41,027 bases of DNA from an uncultured Hyphomicrobiaceae bacterium (GTDB lineage: Bacteria > Pseudomonadota > Alphaproteobacteria > Rhizobiales > CALHAX01). Positions 33,433 through 41,027 of this stretch are shown here, in pieces. The notes beneath the pieces were generated by a model, which made no database searches, had not been told where the DNA came from, and saw only the letters and a list, made by a program, of their open reading frames with translations. The translations under genes were made by a program, and so were the position numbers. How positions within the stretch are numbered: the first letter of the stretch is position 1; each line of letters begins with the position of its first letter. The DNA is taken from positions 1-41,027 of the forward strand of contig CALHAX010000066.1 of the NCBI GenBank assembly GCA_937931785.1, written 5' to 3'.

Positions 33433-34304
33433 ACAACACGTCGCGGAATGGTCCAGCCATCGCAGCCATGCTGCTGGCAATGGCAACGCTCATTCTCAAT
33501 GATACGCTGATCAAGTTGGCCTCCGATAACCTGCCGAGTGGGCAGATCATGGCGTTACGGGGCACCATGGCGACAGCGCTGATTGCCGTCATGTGCTGGC
33601 GGACAGGTGCGTTCGGCAAGGCCGCTCGGATCGCGCAAAGCCCAGTGTTTCTGCGTGTTGCAGCAGAAATCGGGGCAACGGTTACCTTCCTGCTTGCGCT
33701 CTTCAACATGCCCATCGGCAACGTCGTTGCGCTCATGCAGGTCACGCCACTTGTTGTTGTTGCGGGAGCCGCGCTTTTCCTCCGTGAGCCTGTTGGGTGG
33801 CGTCGTTGGGCCGCTGCGCTGATGGGGTTCGCAGGCGTCATGCTGATCATACGGCCCGGAACGAGCGCTTTTACACCCTGGGCCATGCTGGCGCTTGTGA
33901 CCGTGGTCTTTTCCGCGTCCCGGGATTTGGCCACGCGGCGCATTCATCCCGAGACCCCAAGCGCGCTCGTTACTTTGATTACTGCCGCCGCAGTGACGGT
34001 CATGGGTTACCTGATGTTTCCGTTCCAGGAGTGGCAGCCGGTTGGTGGGCGTGAATTCGGTTTGCTGGCAATGGCTGCAATTTCGATGGCATGCGCGTAT
34101 CACATGCTCGTTCTGGCGATGCGTTCAAGCGACGTGTCAGTTGTGGCACCGTTCCGCTACACCATGGTGCTATGGGCGACGTTGTCCGGTTACCTCGTGT
34201 GGGGTGAACTGCCGGATACGCTCGCGGTCATAGGCACCGCGATTGTCATAGCGGCCGGGCTCTACAGCTTCTTTCGAGAGCGATATCTCATGGCGAGAGA
34301 TTAA
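33429..34304 (+). CDS. EamA/DMT-family transporter, second of a tandem pair
   Basis: This 291-residue protein is a paralogue of its upstream neighbour, with the same ten-helix two-repeat layout. It shares GWRRWAAALMGFAGVMLIIRPGTSAFTPWAM and the end of the second repeat (SVVAPFRYTMVLWATLSGYLVWGELPD), and ends with FFRERYLMARD. The start codon overlaps the previous stop (ATGA), so the two should be made in similar amounts. It converges with the PHB-depolymerase-like gene 10 bp away. The substrate is unknown. Confidence 0.88.
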   Translation: MNNTSRNGPAIAAMLLAMATLILNDTLIKLASDNLPSGQIMALRGTMATALIAVMCWRTGAFGKAARIAQSPVFLRVAAEIGATVTFLLALFNMPIGNVVALMQVTPLVVVAGAALFLREPVGWRRWAAALMGFAGVMLIIRPGTSAFTPWAMLALVTVVFSASRDLATRRIHPETPSALVTLITAAAVTVMGYLMFPFQEWQPVGGREFGLLAMAAISMACAYHMLVLAMRSSDVSVVAPFRYTMVLWATLSGYLVWGELPDTLAVIGTAIVIAAGLYSFFRERYLMARD

Positions 34305-34314
34305 ACATCGGACT

Positions 34315-35376
34315 TCAATTTGGATCTGCAGCGAGATGGTTCAGCATCCTGCGAACGGTTCGAATTTGTGGTGCCTTACGCGTCAGGTAATCCGGTCCCG
34401 TATATCCCCACCAGTCCCAGCACGCTGCAGGATTGGCTGCAGAAACAGTGGCGCGTGGAAATAGAACAACGAGGTTATTCGCTTCCGCCCATTCGGCATA
34501 ACCCGTCGTACGCACCACTTTGCCGAAGTTTTCGGTGTCGCTTTGTCCGCAACCGTGGAAGACGACATGCACTTGGCACGCGTCCCCCGTCGCACAACGT
34601 TCGGGAACATACGCTGCACCGCTCTTTGCCATACTGTGATTTTCAATCCCTGATGTGAACGGACGCTGATCAATGAACAGGAAACGTTCTGTATTTACCG
34701 CAGACGCAGGCTCCAATGGACCGCGGATATGCTTGAGGACAGCTCCGGCCTGATCGTATTCACACGCATTGATATAGGGTGTTCCGCTCGCGCCGCAGGG
34801 AGATCCTGCTGTATCGGTAATAAACGCATGTGCGCCGGATTGATTGTAGAGAAAGGTGATGTGATCGGACGGAATTTGTATCTCTTCATAGAAATCCCGT
34901 GCGGCTGAAACGATGTCATTGACAACCGTTGTGTCAGCCTGGGCAGAGTACAGATATATCTTGTGGGTCTTGAGATTTTGCAGCGGCGCAATGGCGTCAT
35001 TGTACGACAAGTCACGCGCCGTTTTGGCAAGCCGCGATACATTCGGTACGCCGGCCAACCTGAGGTTGTTCTTCATGCACCCGTTGATCGCCTTGCTCAT
35101 GTTGATGAACGACACACCGGGACCAGACATTGTTTTTGTGAATTCACTCTGGCCACAACCATAGGGGCCGCCGGCAATAAGCCCGGCACCGTTAACGATA
35201 TCGCTGTGCGCAATGTGAAACTGTCCGGCCATGTAGGCTCCGGCGGACAATCCAGACACGGATGTTTCCTCCAGCTTTGCTCCGACCTTGGGCAACGCCA
35301 CCGTTTCCTCCTCGGATGAGCAACCGAAGAGCGCTCCCGCAACGGCAACGGCGGCAAGTGTTTGGAACAGGCGCAT
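34315..35376 (-). CDS. Lipoprotein esterase related to PHB depolymerases
   Basis: The 353-residue product has a lipoprotein signal (MRLFQTLAAVAVAGALFGC, Cys19) and an alpha/beta-hydrolase domain. The nucleophile motif comes early (SGLSAGAYMAGQ, G-x-S44-x-G), with Asp in YSAQADTTVV and His in NQSGAHAFITD following. An oxyanion-type VFHGCGQSDTENFG comes after the triad. That order resembles the circularly permuted type of extracellular PHB depolymerase. Several Cys pairs suggest disulfides. As a lipid-anchored protein without a visible substrate-binding or linker domain, it may cleave small esters or oligomers at the outer membrane. I chose the ATG at 35376; a GTG at 35397 is in frame. It follows pbpC by 56 bp on the same strand. 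Confidence 0.8.
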   Translation of the reverse strand: MRLFQTLAAVAVAGALFGCSSEEETVALPKVGAKLEETSVSGLSAGAYMAGQFHIAHSDIVNGAGLIAGGPYGCGQSEFTKTMSGPGVSFINMSKAINGCMKNNLRLAGVPNVSRLAKTARDLSYNDAIAPLQNLKTHKIYLYSAQADTTVVNDIVSAARDFYEEIQIPSDHITFLYNQSGAHAFITDTAGSPCGASGTPYINACEYDQAGAVLKHIRGPLEPASAVNTERFLFIDQRPFTSGIENHSMAKSGAAYVPERCATGDACQVHVVFHGCGQSDTENFGKVVRTTGYAEWAEANNLVVLFPRATVSAANPAACWDWWGYTGPDYLTRKAPQIRTVRRMLNHLAADPN

Positions 35377-35432
35377 GGTTGAGGTCCAATGGTTCACGTG
35401 TAGCGATTCGCCCGCACCCTAGCATGGGGACA

Positions 35433-37553
35433 TTACCGTAGTCTGACAGACACCCGATCTGATCGTCCGTTCGCATCGATCACCGTCAATTTGACGAAGC
35501 CTGCTCCGTCTGGCGTCCAGTGGGCCGCGCTCCGGTGCTCGGGGCTGTTCAAAGGCTTGCCGTCGATCAACCAGGTCAGAGGAAGTTTGCCACCACGGGC
35601 CTTGAGGACAATGGGGCGCGACCGGGTTGTGTCTCCGGGTGCGTCGAGTTCGGCCTTGTTTGGCGGAAAAACGATTTGCAACGGCACGACGTCAGCGCTC
35701 TCGACCTGCGCACGAAAGCGAAAGCGTTGCAACGGTGGAGGCAGTTGTGCACCCTTGGCAACCAATGTCCCTGAGGCACGGCGCGGCAAAGGGGTGCGTT
35801 TTGCCGCCACATGCTGAAACGCGTCGAACAGGATGGGCGCTGCCGCGGTGATGCCGGTCAGCCCTGGTGTTGCCGCCCCGTCCGGCCGCCCGATCCAGAC
35901 GGCCACCACGTGGCGTCCGTCAAATCCGACAGCCCAGGCATCGCGGAACCCGTAGGACGTGCCGGTCTTGAATGCGATGCGTCCCGCGCGGGCATTGCGT
36001 GGCGGTGGTGTACCGGACAGAACATCGCCAACATACCATGCGGCGGCTTCGTTCATGAAGCGACGGGCTTCCCGTGCCTGAATGTCTTCGTTCACGTTGG
36101 CGCGCGCGATGTCGCGGTTCGTGCGCAATGGTGTCGGAACGCCTCCATTCGGGATGGCGGTATATAGCTCCGCAAGTTCCGTTAGTTTGAAACCGAGTCC
36201 GCCGAGCGCAATGGCCAGCGTCGGTGATGCGTCACCCGGAAGTTTTGGAGTTTGCCCGGCCTTGCGAAAACGCGCCATGAGCCGGGCCGGGCCAACACGA
36301 TGCAGAACCTTCACAGCAGGAATATTCAACGACTGCTGCAGGGCATCGCGAATGGAAATACTGCCACGATAAAACTTGTCGAAATTTTCCGGCGCGTAAC
36401 TTCCGAACCGCACAGGACGATCCTCGATCATCATGTCTGGATGCGCGACGCCACCTTCAAATGCGAGGCCGTAGACAAAGGGTTTGAGTGTCGAACCTGG
36501 AGAGCGAACGGAGCGGGCCATGTCGATGGCACCAAACCGGTCGCCAGATAAAAATCCGGGTGAACCAATGTGAGTCAGCACGTCTCCCGTCTTGTGATCC
36601 ACAACAACCATGGCTGCGGACAGCCGGGGCCCTTTCGCCTTGGCGTGCGTCGTCACCAGTCGTTCCAGTCGGCCTTGTAGCGCCCGGTCCAGCGTCAGGC
36701 GATGGCGCCGCAGGTCCGGGCGTGCGGCAACTTCACTGTCGGTCAGATGTCCGGCGTAAAGCGGGAAGGCGTGCCGTACGCCGGTAACCCGCTCCCGTTT
36801 GGCTCGGGCCGCTTCTCCAGAGGAAATAACGCCTGCTCTCGCCATGCGGTCGAGAACACGGTCGCGAGCCCGTTGTGCCGCTCCACGGTTTCGGTTCGGA
36901 CGACGCACCTCGGGTGACTGCGGCAACGCCACCATCAACGCCGCCTCACCAATTGACAATCGTTTCGGTTCCTTGCCGAGATAGGCGAGTGAGGCGGCGC
37001 GGACACCCTCCAGATTGCCGCCAAACGGCGCCAGTTTCAGATAGATATCAAGAATTTCGTTCTTGGAAAGACGGCGCTCCAGTTGAATGGCGCGCACCAT
37101 CTGGCGCAACTTACCCATCGCCGTGCGTTCATGTTTTTCATCCAGAAGGCGTGCCACCTGCATGGTAAGCGTCGAAGCTCCTGAAATAATTCGTCCATTC
37201 GCGATCAGTTGTTTTCCAGCACGCGCCACGGCAAACAGATCCACCCCACGATGGTCATGAAACCGCTTGTCCTCATAAGCGAGGAGCATTTGCAGATAGC
37301 GCGGGTCAACACTGCTGCGGTCCGCAGGCAGACGCCATCGCCCGGTCGTCGTGGTGTAGGCACGCAGAAGAAGGTCGTTTCGGTCCAGCACGACGCGTGA
37401 GAGATCATGCGATGGCGCAAGGTTCACCGGACCGAGTTGCTGGATAGCCCGGTGAACCAGGGTAGCGGCCGAAACCGCCAGGAGCGCAAGCCCGCCCGCC
37501 GTCCAGAGAGCGAAGCGGCGTAGGAGCACGGACTTGCGAAGGGGTGTGTGCAT
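35433..37553 (-). CDS. pbpC: Penicillin-binding protein 1C
   Basis: The 706-residue bifunctional peptidoglycan synthase has one N-terminal anchor helix (about 12-32) and a GT51 glycosyltransferase domain with the catalytic Glu94 in AYEDKRFHDHRGVD and GASTLTMQVARLL at about 125. Its transpeptidase domain has S354-T-L-K357 (RSPGSTLKPF), S408-L-N410 and K529-T-G (FKTGTSYGFRDAW). A C-terminal BiPBP-type domain (about 610-706, RPIVLKARGGKLPLTWLIDG) is typical of PBP1C. It starts 9 bp after the alpha-2-macroglobulin stop, the well-known yfhM-pbpC pairing, thought to link protease trapping with cell-wall repair. Confidence 0.95.
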   Translation of the reverse strand: MHTPLRKSVLLRRFALWTAGGLALLAVSAATLVHRAIQQLGPVNLAPSHDLSRVVLDRNDLLLRAYTTTTGRWRLPADRSSVDPRYLQMLLAYEDKRFHDHRGVDLFAVARAGKQLIANGRIISGASTLTMQVARLLDEKHERTAMGKLRQMVRAIQLERRLSKNEILDIYLKLAPFGGNLEGVRAASLAYLGKEPKRLSIGEAALMVALPQSPEVRRPNRNRGAAQRARDRVLDRMARAGVISSGEAARAKRERVTGVRHAFPLYAGHLTDSEVAARPDLRRHRLTLDRALQGRLERLVTTHAKAKGPRLSAAMVVVDHKTGDVLTHIGSPGFLSGDRFGAIDMARSVRSPGSTLKPFVYGLAFEGGVAHPDMMIEDRPVRFGSYAPENFDKFYRGSISIRDALQQSLNIPAVKVLHRVGPARLMARFRKAGQTPKLPGDASPTLAIALGGLGFKLTELAELYTAIPNGGVPTPLRTNRDIARANVNEDIQAREARRFMNEAAAWYVGDVLSGTPPPRNARAGRIAFKTGTSYGFRDAWAVGFDGRHVVAVWIGRPDGAATPGLTGITAAAPILFDAFQHVAAKRTPLPRRASGTLVAKGAQLPPPLQRFRFRAQVESADVVPLQIVFPPNKAELDAPGDTTRSRPIVLKARGGKLPLTWLIDGKPLNSPEHRSAAHWTPDGAGFVKLTVIDANGRSDRVSVRLR

Positions 37554-37562
37554 CGAACCCGC

Positions 37563-40500
37563 TCAGTTCACGGATTCGATGGCAAGACGACCGGCAGCAG
37601 TTCGCGCGTAACGGTCGGGGCGATACATATCTTCCGCAGTCGCTGCCGGATGCAGAAATGCTCCCGGGCTGACCGCACGAACGATGTAGGCCAGTGACAT
37701 TTTGCGTGGGGTGGCGGCATTGTTCTGTAACGGCAGGTTGAACGCAGCCATGACACGATCCTTCCGGAATTCCGTATGAACAGGACGCGTGTGCGTTTTC
37801 AACCATTTGAGCGCTGCGGTTTCACCCCCAGTCACAAGTCGTGGATTTTCGATCTCGAGGCCTGCTGGAAGATTATCCACCAGCATGAAGCGCCCACCGC
37901 GCGCAACGGCTTCTTCAACGTGAAGAACCACAACCATACGATCGTTCTGCCGCAGTGCAGAGTTCCCCCCATTACTACTGGCTAGGTTCACCGCTGTGCC
38001 GTCCAGCTTGAAATATTCCCGGGTGATCGCGAGGCCACGTGTATCCTGCGGTTCGGGTGTAAGGGCATCACCTGTTACCGTCACGACGGCATCAACAGGT
38101 ACATTCCCCTGATTGATGATCCGCGAGGTGTCTGTCCCCAGGTCCACCGCAGAGAAATTTTGCGTGAAATGACCCTCACGGATTTTTCCACCCACGTTCA
38201 GACGTGTCGCCTGATCATCCGTGATGATGGAACGCGCTGCGAGCAGCACCCACGCATTTTCCTGCGTCGAGGTATGGCTCTTCGATGCCAGAACCGAAGA
38301 CACCAGAGAGGCCAGCGACGGCACATTCTGACCTGTGACACGTGTTTCAGAGATCAATGTGAGTGTCGCAGCAGCATCACGAAGGCTGGTGCCGAAATCC
38401 ACACGCCAGCGGTCGTCTGCTGTCTTGCGCAGATCGTTTGCAGCCGCCACCATGATACTTCCTGCACGCGTCGTATCACCATACATGGCGAGCGCAGCTC
38501 CGAGTTGCGCTTTGGCGAGTGGCGTCGTGAAGTTCGACAGTCGTGTGTCCGCATAGTAGCGCAAATCACCGATCGGCGCCCGTCCGTTGCGCGCAAGAAT
38601 ATAAAGCGCGTAGGCCACGGCTTCGCCACCGGACTTGAAGTCGCCAGCGTAGGTTACGAAGTTCTGCAATCGGTCGAGCGACTGCGTCATCGCACGCGTT
38701 GGCACGGTGTGCCCTTGCTCCTTGGCACGGGTCAGGAAGTCCGTGACATAGGCGGTAAGCCACATGTCACCGGAGCCAGGCCGCCACAGCCCGAACGCAC
38801 CACCTGAACCTTGCAAATCCATCAGGCGTGCGATGGCCTTCTGGATACGTTCTGCAATTTCCTCCTTCTTGAAGCCATGCGTCGGTCCGGCAAGGCTGGA
38901 AAGATAAAGCAGTGGCAAAGCGCGGCTCGTGGTCTGCTCGGCACACCCATAAGGGTAGCGTGACAAGGCCCGCATCATGCCCGGAACATCGAAACCGGCC
39001 GCCTGACCAACACTGACGGAAACGCGTGCCAGTCCTGGTATCAAGCCATCGATCAGATCAGGAGTGATCTCGAGGCGCGCGCCCGGCTGCAGTTTTGCAA
39101 CTGTACGGCGATGTACCGACCCGCCCGGTGCCTTCACGTCGAACGTCAGGCTTCGGGCGATCGAAACGCCCCCCAGTCCCCTGAGCGACACGTCGTAAGT
39201 CACAGCGCCCATCTCGAGCGCCCGGATCGGTGCGCTCACAAATTTGCGTTGATCCGCGTTGAGTTCGACCGACTCATCGAGAATATCGTCAATCTCGCTC
39301 GTTCCGTGTTTACGGGTCACTGAAAGTCGGTAGGTTCCCGCCGGTGCTTCAATGTTGTGCAGGTCAAGTTGAATGCGGCTGGTATCGCCCATCGTCAGGA
39401 AGCGTGGCCCACTGACGAGCATCACCACAGGGTCTCGCACAATCACGTCCTGCGCGGCGTGGCCCACTTTGCCGCGGCTCCACACAGCCGTCATGACGCG
39501 CAACGTGCCATTGAACTCGGGAAGATCGAACTCAACAGTTGCCTTGCCGGCTGCGTCAACGGTCACAATTCCGGAGAACAATGCGACAGGTTTGCCTGTT
39601 GGTGGAGAACCTGTCGTGCCATCGCCGCCCCCATCGCCACCGGAACGAAGCGCCCCACGATTGGCCCGCATACCATCGATCAATCGACCGTAGAGATCGC
39701 GAACTTCCACACCGAGCTGACGCTGGGCATAGAACCAGTCATCGGGTGCAGGTACCGCATGACGTGTAAGATTAAGGATCCCCACATCGACGGCCGCCAT
39801 CACCAGATGCGCTTTTTCTCCAACCTGTAGTCCGCTCAGTTGAACGGGGACAGACAACGTTGCTCCGGACTTCACCTTTTTGGGAGCCAAGGTCGCAACG
39901 CCAATCGTGCGATGCGTCCGGTCGAGGTCAAGCCATTGTACGCCGATGGCGCGACGCGGCATGCGCTTGGCACCAACATCCATCGGGCGGTAGAACATCG
40001 TCGTGACATAGGCGCCGGGCGCCCAGTCTTCCGCAACATTCAGATCGATAGTGGTTTCACCAGCCTGAACCGCGACGTCCTTCATCATGTGAAGTTTGTT
40101 GCTGAGTATGGCGATCTGAGCACGTCCCGGATCGTCGGACGTAATGGTCAGTCGTGCTGTATCGCCTGGTTTGTAGCCTTTGCGATCCAGCGACACTTCA
40201 AGGCGTTCCGGCGTGTCGGAGGTTCCACCGCCATACCAGCCAGCGTCAAAGCTGCGACTCGAAACTGTTGTCACTTGTCCGTTGGTGCCATGTGCACTGA
40301 CTTCGAGGCGATAGCGGCCCCACTTGACCGGCATTTCAATCCGGCCCGGCAATGCTGCAGATGGCGTCACTTCACCCTCGCCAGCCTTGCGCGTGTAGGT
40401 GACGGGGTCATAGCGCCAGTTGCCGTTTTGATTGTACCACTGAAAGTGGCGTTCGACCCGGTACAAAACCCAGGACAGTCGTGTGTTCGCAATGGATTTT

Positions 40501-41027
40501 CCATCAACGTCGACGTAGGCCACATCAAACGCTGCTGCCGCGTCAGGAGACAAATCATCGGCTTGAAAGAGCGCTTTGATACCGACGGCTGCGCGTTGTG
40601 GTGCAACCGGCAACACGGTCCGTCGTTCGATTGTCCGACCTCCCGGTTCACGCAAGCGGACATTGATAGCAGCTTCTAGCGGGCGCAACGTTTTCGGCAG
40701 ACCTGGCAGCGATACGGGAATCGTCGCCTTCCCCTTGGCATCCGTTGTCGGCAAGTCTGCAAGATCTGCGCGTACGGGTGTCACGTCCTTGTCATCGAGG
40801 CCGAATGTGTAGCCGGCCCAGCCCTTGCGGCCAGCCGCACGCATACGCACGATCATGTCACCCTCGATCGCGAGATTGGCAGCAGGCGGCCCGTAGAGAT
40901 AACGACCGTTAACGGAGATTTGCGCTCCCGTATCGGCAGACAATTCATCAGCGTTTGATTGCAATGTCATCGCCAGGCGTTCAGGAACAAAATCTTCGAC
41001 AAGGAACGAAACCTGACCAACCGGATC
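37563..41027 (-). CDS. Bacterial alpha-2-macroglobulin (YfhM-like), 5' end outside window
   Basis: At least 1154 residues are visible. The frame stays open to the window edge, where the MG2-type phrase VSFLVEDFVPERLAM is readable, so the N-terminus is missing. Macroglobulin domains are followed by a bait-like region (PDDWFYAQRQLGVEVRDLYGRL and a Gly-rich DGGGDGTTGS stretch), the A2M family core, and the thioester motif in YPYGCAEQTTSR (about 38930-38960). Helical repeats (thioester domain) and a C-terminal receptor-like beta domain (VVLHVEEAVARGGRFMLVDNLPAGLE) follow. Such proteins sit in the periplasm, usually as lipoproteins, and trap attacking proteases. The anchor cannot be seen here. It precedes pbpC by 9 bp. 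Confidence 0.93.
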   Translation of the reverse strand, partial: DPVGQVSFLVEDFVPERLAMTLQSNADELSADTGAQISVNGRYLYGPPAANLAIEGDMIVRMRAAGRKGWAGYTFGLDDKDVTPVRADLADLPTTDAKGKATIPVSLPGLPKTLRPLEAAINVRLREPGGRTIERRTVLPVAPQRAAVGIKALFQADDLSPDAAAAFDVAYVDVDGKSIANTRLSWVLYRVERHFQWYNQNGNWRYDPVTYTRKAGEGEVTPSAALPGRIEMPVKWGRYRLEVSAHGTNGQVTTVSSRSFDAGWYGGGTSDTPERLEVSLDRKGYKPGDTARLTITSDDPGRAQIAILSNKLHMMKDVAVQAGETTIDLNVAEDWAPGAYVTTMFYRPMDVGAKRMPRRAIGVQWLDLDRTHRTIGVATLAPKKVKSGATLSVPVQLSGLQVGEKAHLVMAAVDVGILNLTRHAVPAPDDWFYAQRQLGVEVRDLYGRLIDGMRANRGALRSGGDGGGDGTTGSPPTGKPVALFSGIVTVDAAGKATVEFDLPEFNGTLRVMTAVWSRGKVGHAAQDVIVRDPVVMLVSGPRFLTMGDTSRIQLDLHNIEAPAGTYRLSVTRKHGTSEIDDILDESVELNADQRKFVSAPIRALEMGAVTYDVSLRGLGGVSIARSLTFDVKAPGGSVHRRTVAKLQPGARLEITPDLIDGLIPGLARVSVSVGQAAGFDVPGMMRALSRYPYGCAEQTTSRALPLLYLSSLAGPTHGFKKEEIAERIQKAIARLMDLQGSGGAFGLWRPGSGDMWLTAYVTDFLTRAKEQGHTVPTRAMTQSLDRLQNFVTYAGDFKSGGEAVAYALYILARNGRAPIGDLRYYADTRLSNFTTPLAKAQLGAALAMYGDTTRAGSIMVAAANDLRKTADDRWRVDFGTSLRDAAATLTLISETRVTGQNVPSLASLVSSVLASKSHTSTQENAWVLLAARSIITDDQATRLNVGGKIREGHFTQNFSAVDLGTDTSRIINQGNVPVDAVVTVTGDALTPEPQDTRGLAITREYFKLDGTAVNLASSNGGNSALRQNDRMVVVLHVEEAVARGGRFMLVDNLPAGLEIENPRLVTGGETAALKWLKTHTRPVHTEFRKDRVMAAFNLPLQNNAATPRKMSLAYIVRAVSPGAFLHPAATAEDMYRPDRYARTAAGRLAIESVN

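Noticed and set aside
33555-34103. 182-codon frame antisense to the second EamA gene
   Set aside because: It is a typical shadow of a membrane gene, rich in His, Arg, Gly and Pro without a domain.
39840-40679. 279-codon plus-strand frame opposite the alpha-2-macroglobulin gene
   Set aside because: It has no domain, and the opposite strand encodes continuous macroglobulin domains.
1-41027. Mobile element, prophage, CRISPR array, tRNA or rRNA
   Set aside because: I saw no transposase, integrase, spaced direct repeats, or tRNA/rRNA-like sequence on either strand by eye; a tRNA scan would settle the RNA point.

Overview
This 41-kb window looks like chromosomal DNA of an alphaproteobacterium. 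The clearest marker is gcrA (22662-23195), a cell-cycle regulator almost confined to that class. It lies next to an argD-argF-hslO run, an arrangement I know from Rhizobiales-like genomes. G+C is moderately high, genes are tightly packed with many stop/start overlaps, and I found no rRNA, tRNA, insertion sequence, phage gene or CRISPR array. I would not name a genus.

Layout. (1) 1-10.1 kb is an accessory metabolism and stress block: a non-pyrrolysine MttB-family methyltransferase divergent from a LysR regulator; a TetR regulator translationally coupled to an FAD amine-oxidase-like enzyme; a bicupin; a glutathione S-transferase; a GNAT; the ATPase and binding protein of a glycine-betaine-type ABC importer with no permease gene between them; and an EamA exporter. 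(2) 10.1-14.7 kb is an RND efflux pump with its periplasmic adaptor. (3) 14.9-22.2 kb holds an M20 acetylornithine-deacetylase-like gene on the plus strand and, on the minus strand, the run argD-argF-hslO-dgcN-dgcA-hypothetical. This places arginine biosynthesis beside the N-acetyl-D-glutamate route of D-glutamate catabolism. (4) 22.2-26.2 kb holds gcrA, a MarR/TetR divergent pair, and the DUF971-Mrp iron-sulfur pair. (5) 26.3-32.5 kb is a molybdenum cofactor block (fdhD, mobA, mobB, moaA). It is interrupted by a subtilisin-like protease that converges on a trypsin-like/TPR protease coupled to a variant metallophosphoesterase. (6) 32.5-34.3 kb is a tandem, overlapping pair of EamA transporters. 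(7) 34.3-41 kb is an envelope operon: a thioester alpha-2-macroglobulin (5' end outside the window), pbpC, and a lipoprotein related to PHB depolymerases.

How genes may work together. Two nearly identical 16-bp dyads (TACCT-N6-AGGTA) lie at the tetR start and in the GST promoter, so one TetR protein probably controls tetR, the amine oxidase and the GST. The MttB homologue and the betaine importer parts suggest quaternary amine use, although no corrinoid protein is present. DgcN, DgcA and the M20 deacylase could together convert D-Glu to L-Glu. The gcrA promoter carries two GANTC sites in and just after its core elements, which suggests methylation-dependent autoregulation. A terminator-like hairpin in the short argD leader may attenuate the whole arg/dgc run.

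All functions are assigned from motifs read by eye and remembered family knowledge; no database search was run.
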